Assembly: GCA_900545075.1 (NCBI GenBank)
Contig: UQXT01000054.1
Location: 1 to 14,572, forward strand
Length of the DNA stretch: 14,572 nucleotides
Reading direction: 5' to 3'
DNA from: an uncultured Collinsella sp.
GTDB taxonomy: Bacteria; Actinomycetota; Coriobacteriia; Coriobacteriales; Coriobacteriaceae
How positions within the stretch are numbered: position 1 is the first letter of the stretch; each line of letters begins with the position of its first letter. A model generated the notes under the pieces. It did no database searches and had not been told where the DNA came from. It was given only the letters and a program-made list of their open reading frames with translations. Both the position numbers and the translations under genes were made by a program. Shown here one piece after another: positions 13,747-14,572 of the stretch.

Positions 13747-14511
13747 TTACTGATAATCGACGACGTTGATCCAGTTCTTAAGGAACTCATCGTTCACGTT
13801 GCGCTTACGAGCGAGCTCGGAAGCAGCGACGATGCTCGTCCACTGACGCACGACCTGCATGGGCATGTCGGCGCGGTCGCAGTAGAGCTCCAGATAGGCC
13901 TCGGCCTGGTCCTTGCTGTTGAGGGCAAAGAGCAGGTAGGTGGTGGCAACGTCGGCAGCAGGGGAGCCCTGGGTGGCATGTGCCCAGTCGCAGACGTACA
14001 GCTGGCCGTCGTCGCCGACGATGACGTTGGAGGGGTTGAAGTCGCCGTGGCAGACCTTGAACTCCTTGGTCATGCCGTCCAGACGCTCCTGAAGGTTGTA
14101 GCGCGTGGTGGCATTGAGCTGATCGAGGCTGTCGATCATGCGGGCGAACTTATCGCGCTGACGGTTGAGCAGCGGGGAGGTGTAGCCGTGGATCTCGATC
14201 TGGAGGTCGACGAACATCTCGAGGTACTCACCAAAGCGCTGGGGCTCGGCAGTCATCTTCTCGGCAAGGGTGGTGCCCGGAACCTTCTCGGTCACGAGAG
14301 CCCAGCCGTTGGCGTTCTCGAGCTGAGAAACCTCGAGAGCCTTGGGGCTGCGGATGCCGCACTCATTGATGCGGGCAAGATTCAAAGCCTCGTTGAACAC
14401 GTCGGAGACGGGCTTGGTCTCGTTAAAGACCTTGACGATCTTGTCGCCCAGGTCGTAAACGACCTTGTTGCCGCGACGGACGAGCTCGGTCTTGGAATCG
14501 GGGAGCAGCAT
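13747..14511 (-). CDS. Phosphotransferase of the aminoglycoside/choline kinase-like fold, substrate unknown
   Basis: The 254-aa protein has the hallmarks of a small-molecule kinase of the APH/choline-kinase superfamily. Visible are a likely ATP-binding lysine at K27 (KIVKVF), a helix glutamate at E41 (VFNEALNLA), the catalytic loop HGDFNPSN (residues 155-162, with D157 and N162) and the metal-binding CDW (D175). The typical GSPAADVATTYLLF follows at 182-195. No signal peptide or membrane helix is seen, so it should be cytoplasmic. ATG 14511 is supported by AAAGGA at 14517-14522 with a 7-nt gap. It stands alone and convergent to proS, so the neighbours give no clue to the substrate. Family members phosphorylate antibiotics, choline, sugars or amino acids. 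I would not call it a resistance gene on this evidence. No convincing promoter is visible in the 61 bases upstream before the window ends. Confidence 0.85.
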   Translation of the reverse strand: MLLPDSKTELVRRGNKVVYDLGDKIVKVFNETKPVSDVFNEALNLARINECGIRSPKALEVSQLENANGWALVTEKVPGTTLAEKMTAEPQRFGEYLEMFVDLQIEIHGYTSPLLNRQRDKFARMIDSLDQLNATTRYNLQERLDGMTKEFKVCHGDFNPSNVIVGDDGQLYVCDWAHATQGSPAADVATTYLLFALNSKDQAEAYLELYCDRADMPMQVVRQWTSIVAASELARKRNVNDEFLKNWINVVDYQ

Positions 14512-14572
14512 GATTGCATCCTTTCAACGATGCGATAGAAGCAACGGCGGGGGCGTGCGTACACCCGTGCAC

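Noticed and set aside
13978..14538. 186-codon plus-strand frame opposite the phosphotransferase gene
   Set aside because: The minus-strand frame carries clear kinase motifs and a good ribosome site. The plus-strand product is a Val/Leu/Ala-rich shadow.
14539..14572. GTGC/GCAC complementary bases at the window end as a possible operator or hairpin
   Set aside because: The match is short and GC-rich and cut by the window edge. No promoter boxes could be placed around it with confidence.

Overview
The window is a compact block of housekeeping genes from a GC-rich bacterium. Protein sequences, frequent TTG/GTG starts and gene order best fit an actinobacterial gut anaerobe of the Coriobacteriia, probably Collinsella or a close relative. 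That assignment is an inference from pattern recognition, not from a database search.

Left block (1-3267, + strand): the tail of a ComM/YifB-type AAA+ protein, then dprA, trmFO and a XerC-type tyrosine recombinase. The genes overlap or nearly touch, so they probably form one transcript. The recombinase has no ATG, GTG or TTG that would give a full-length protein. The complete reading begins at an ATA codon that overlaps the trmFO stop.

Translation block (3268-5185): a good sigma-70-type promoter, a leader of about 135 nt with mutually exclusive pairings around the rpsB Shine-Dalgarno sequence, then rpsB (S2) and tsf (EF-Ts), closed by a strong intrinsic terminator.

Long operon (5186-13648): an extended -10 promoter, then pyrH, frr, uppS, cdsA, dxr, an rseP-like M50 protease, ispG and proS. 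Gaps are 0-23 nt and I see no internal terminator. It combines nucleotide supply (UMP kinase), ribosome recycling, MEP isoprenoid synthesis (Dxr, IspG), the polyprenyl carrier for wall synthesis (UppS), phospholipid precursor synthesis (CdsA), intramembrane proteolysis and prolyl-tRNA charging. The M50 protease carries a large extra cytoplasmic segment that reads like a winged helix.

Right end (13649-14572): two strong hairpin terminators lie back to back between proS and a convergent minus-strand gene for an APH/choline-kinase-fold phosphotransferase of unknown substrate.

I see no CRISPR array, insertion sequence, prophage, rRNA or tRNA. The points most worth following up are the ATA-start recombinase, the M50 protease insertion and the rpsB leader.
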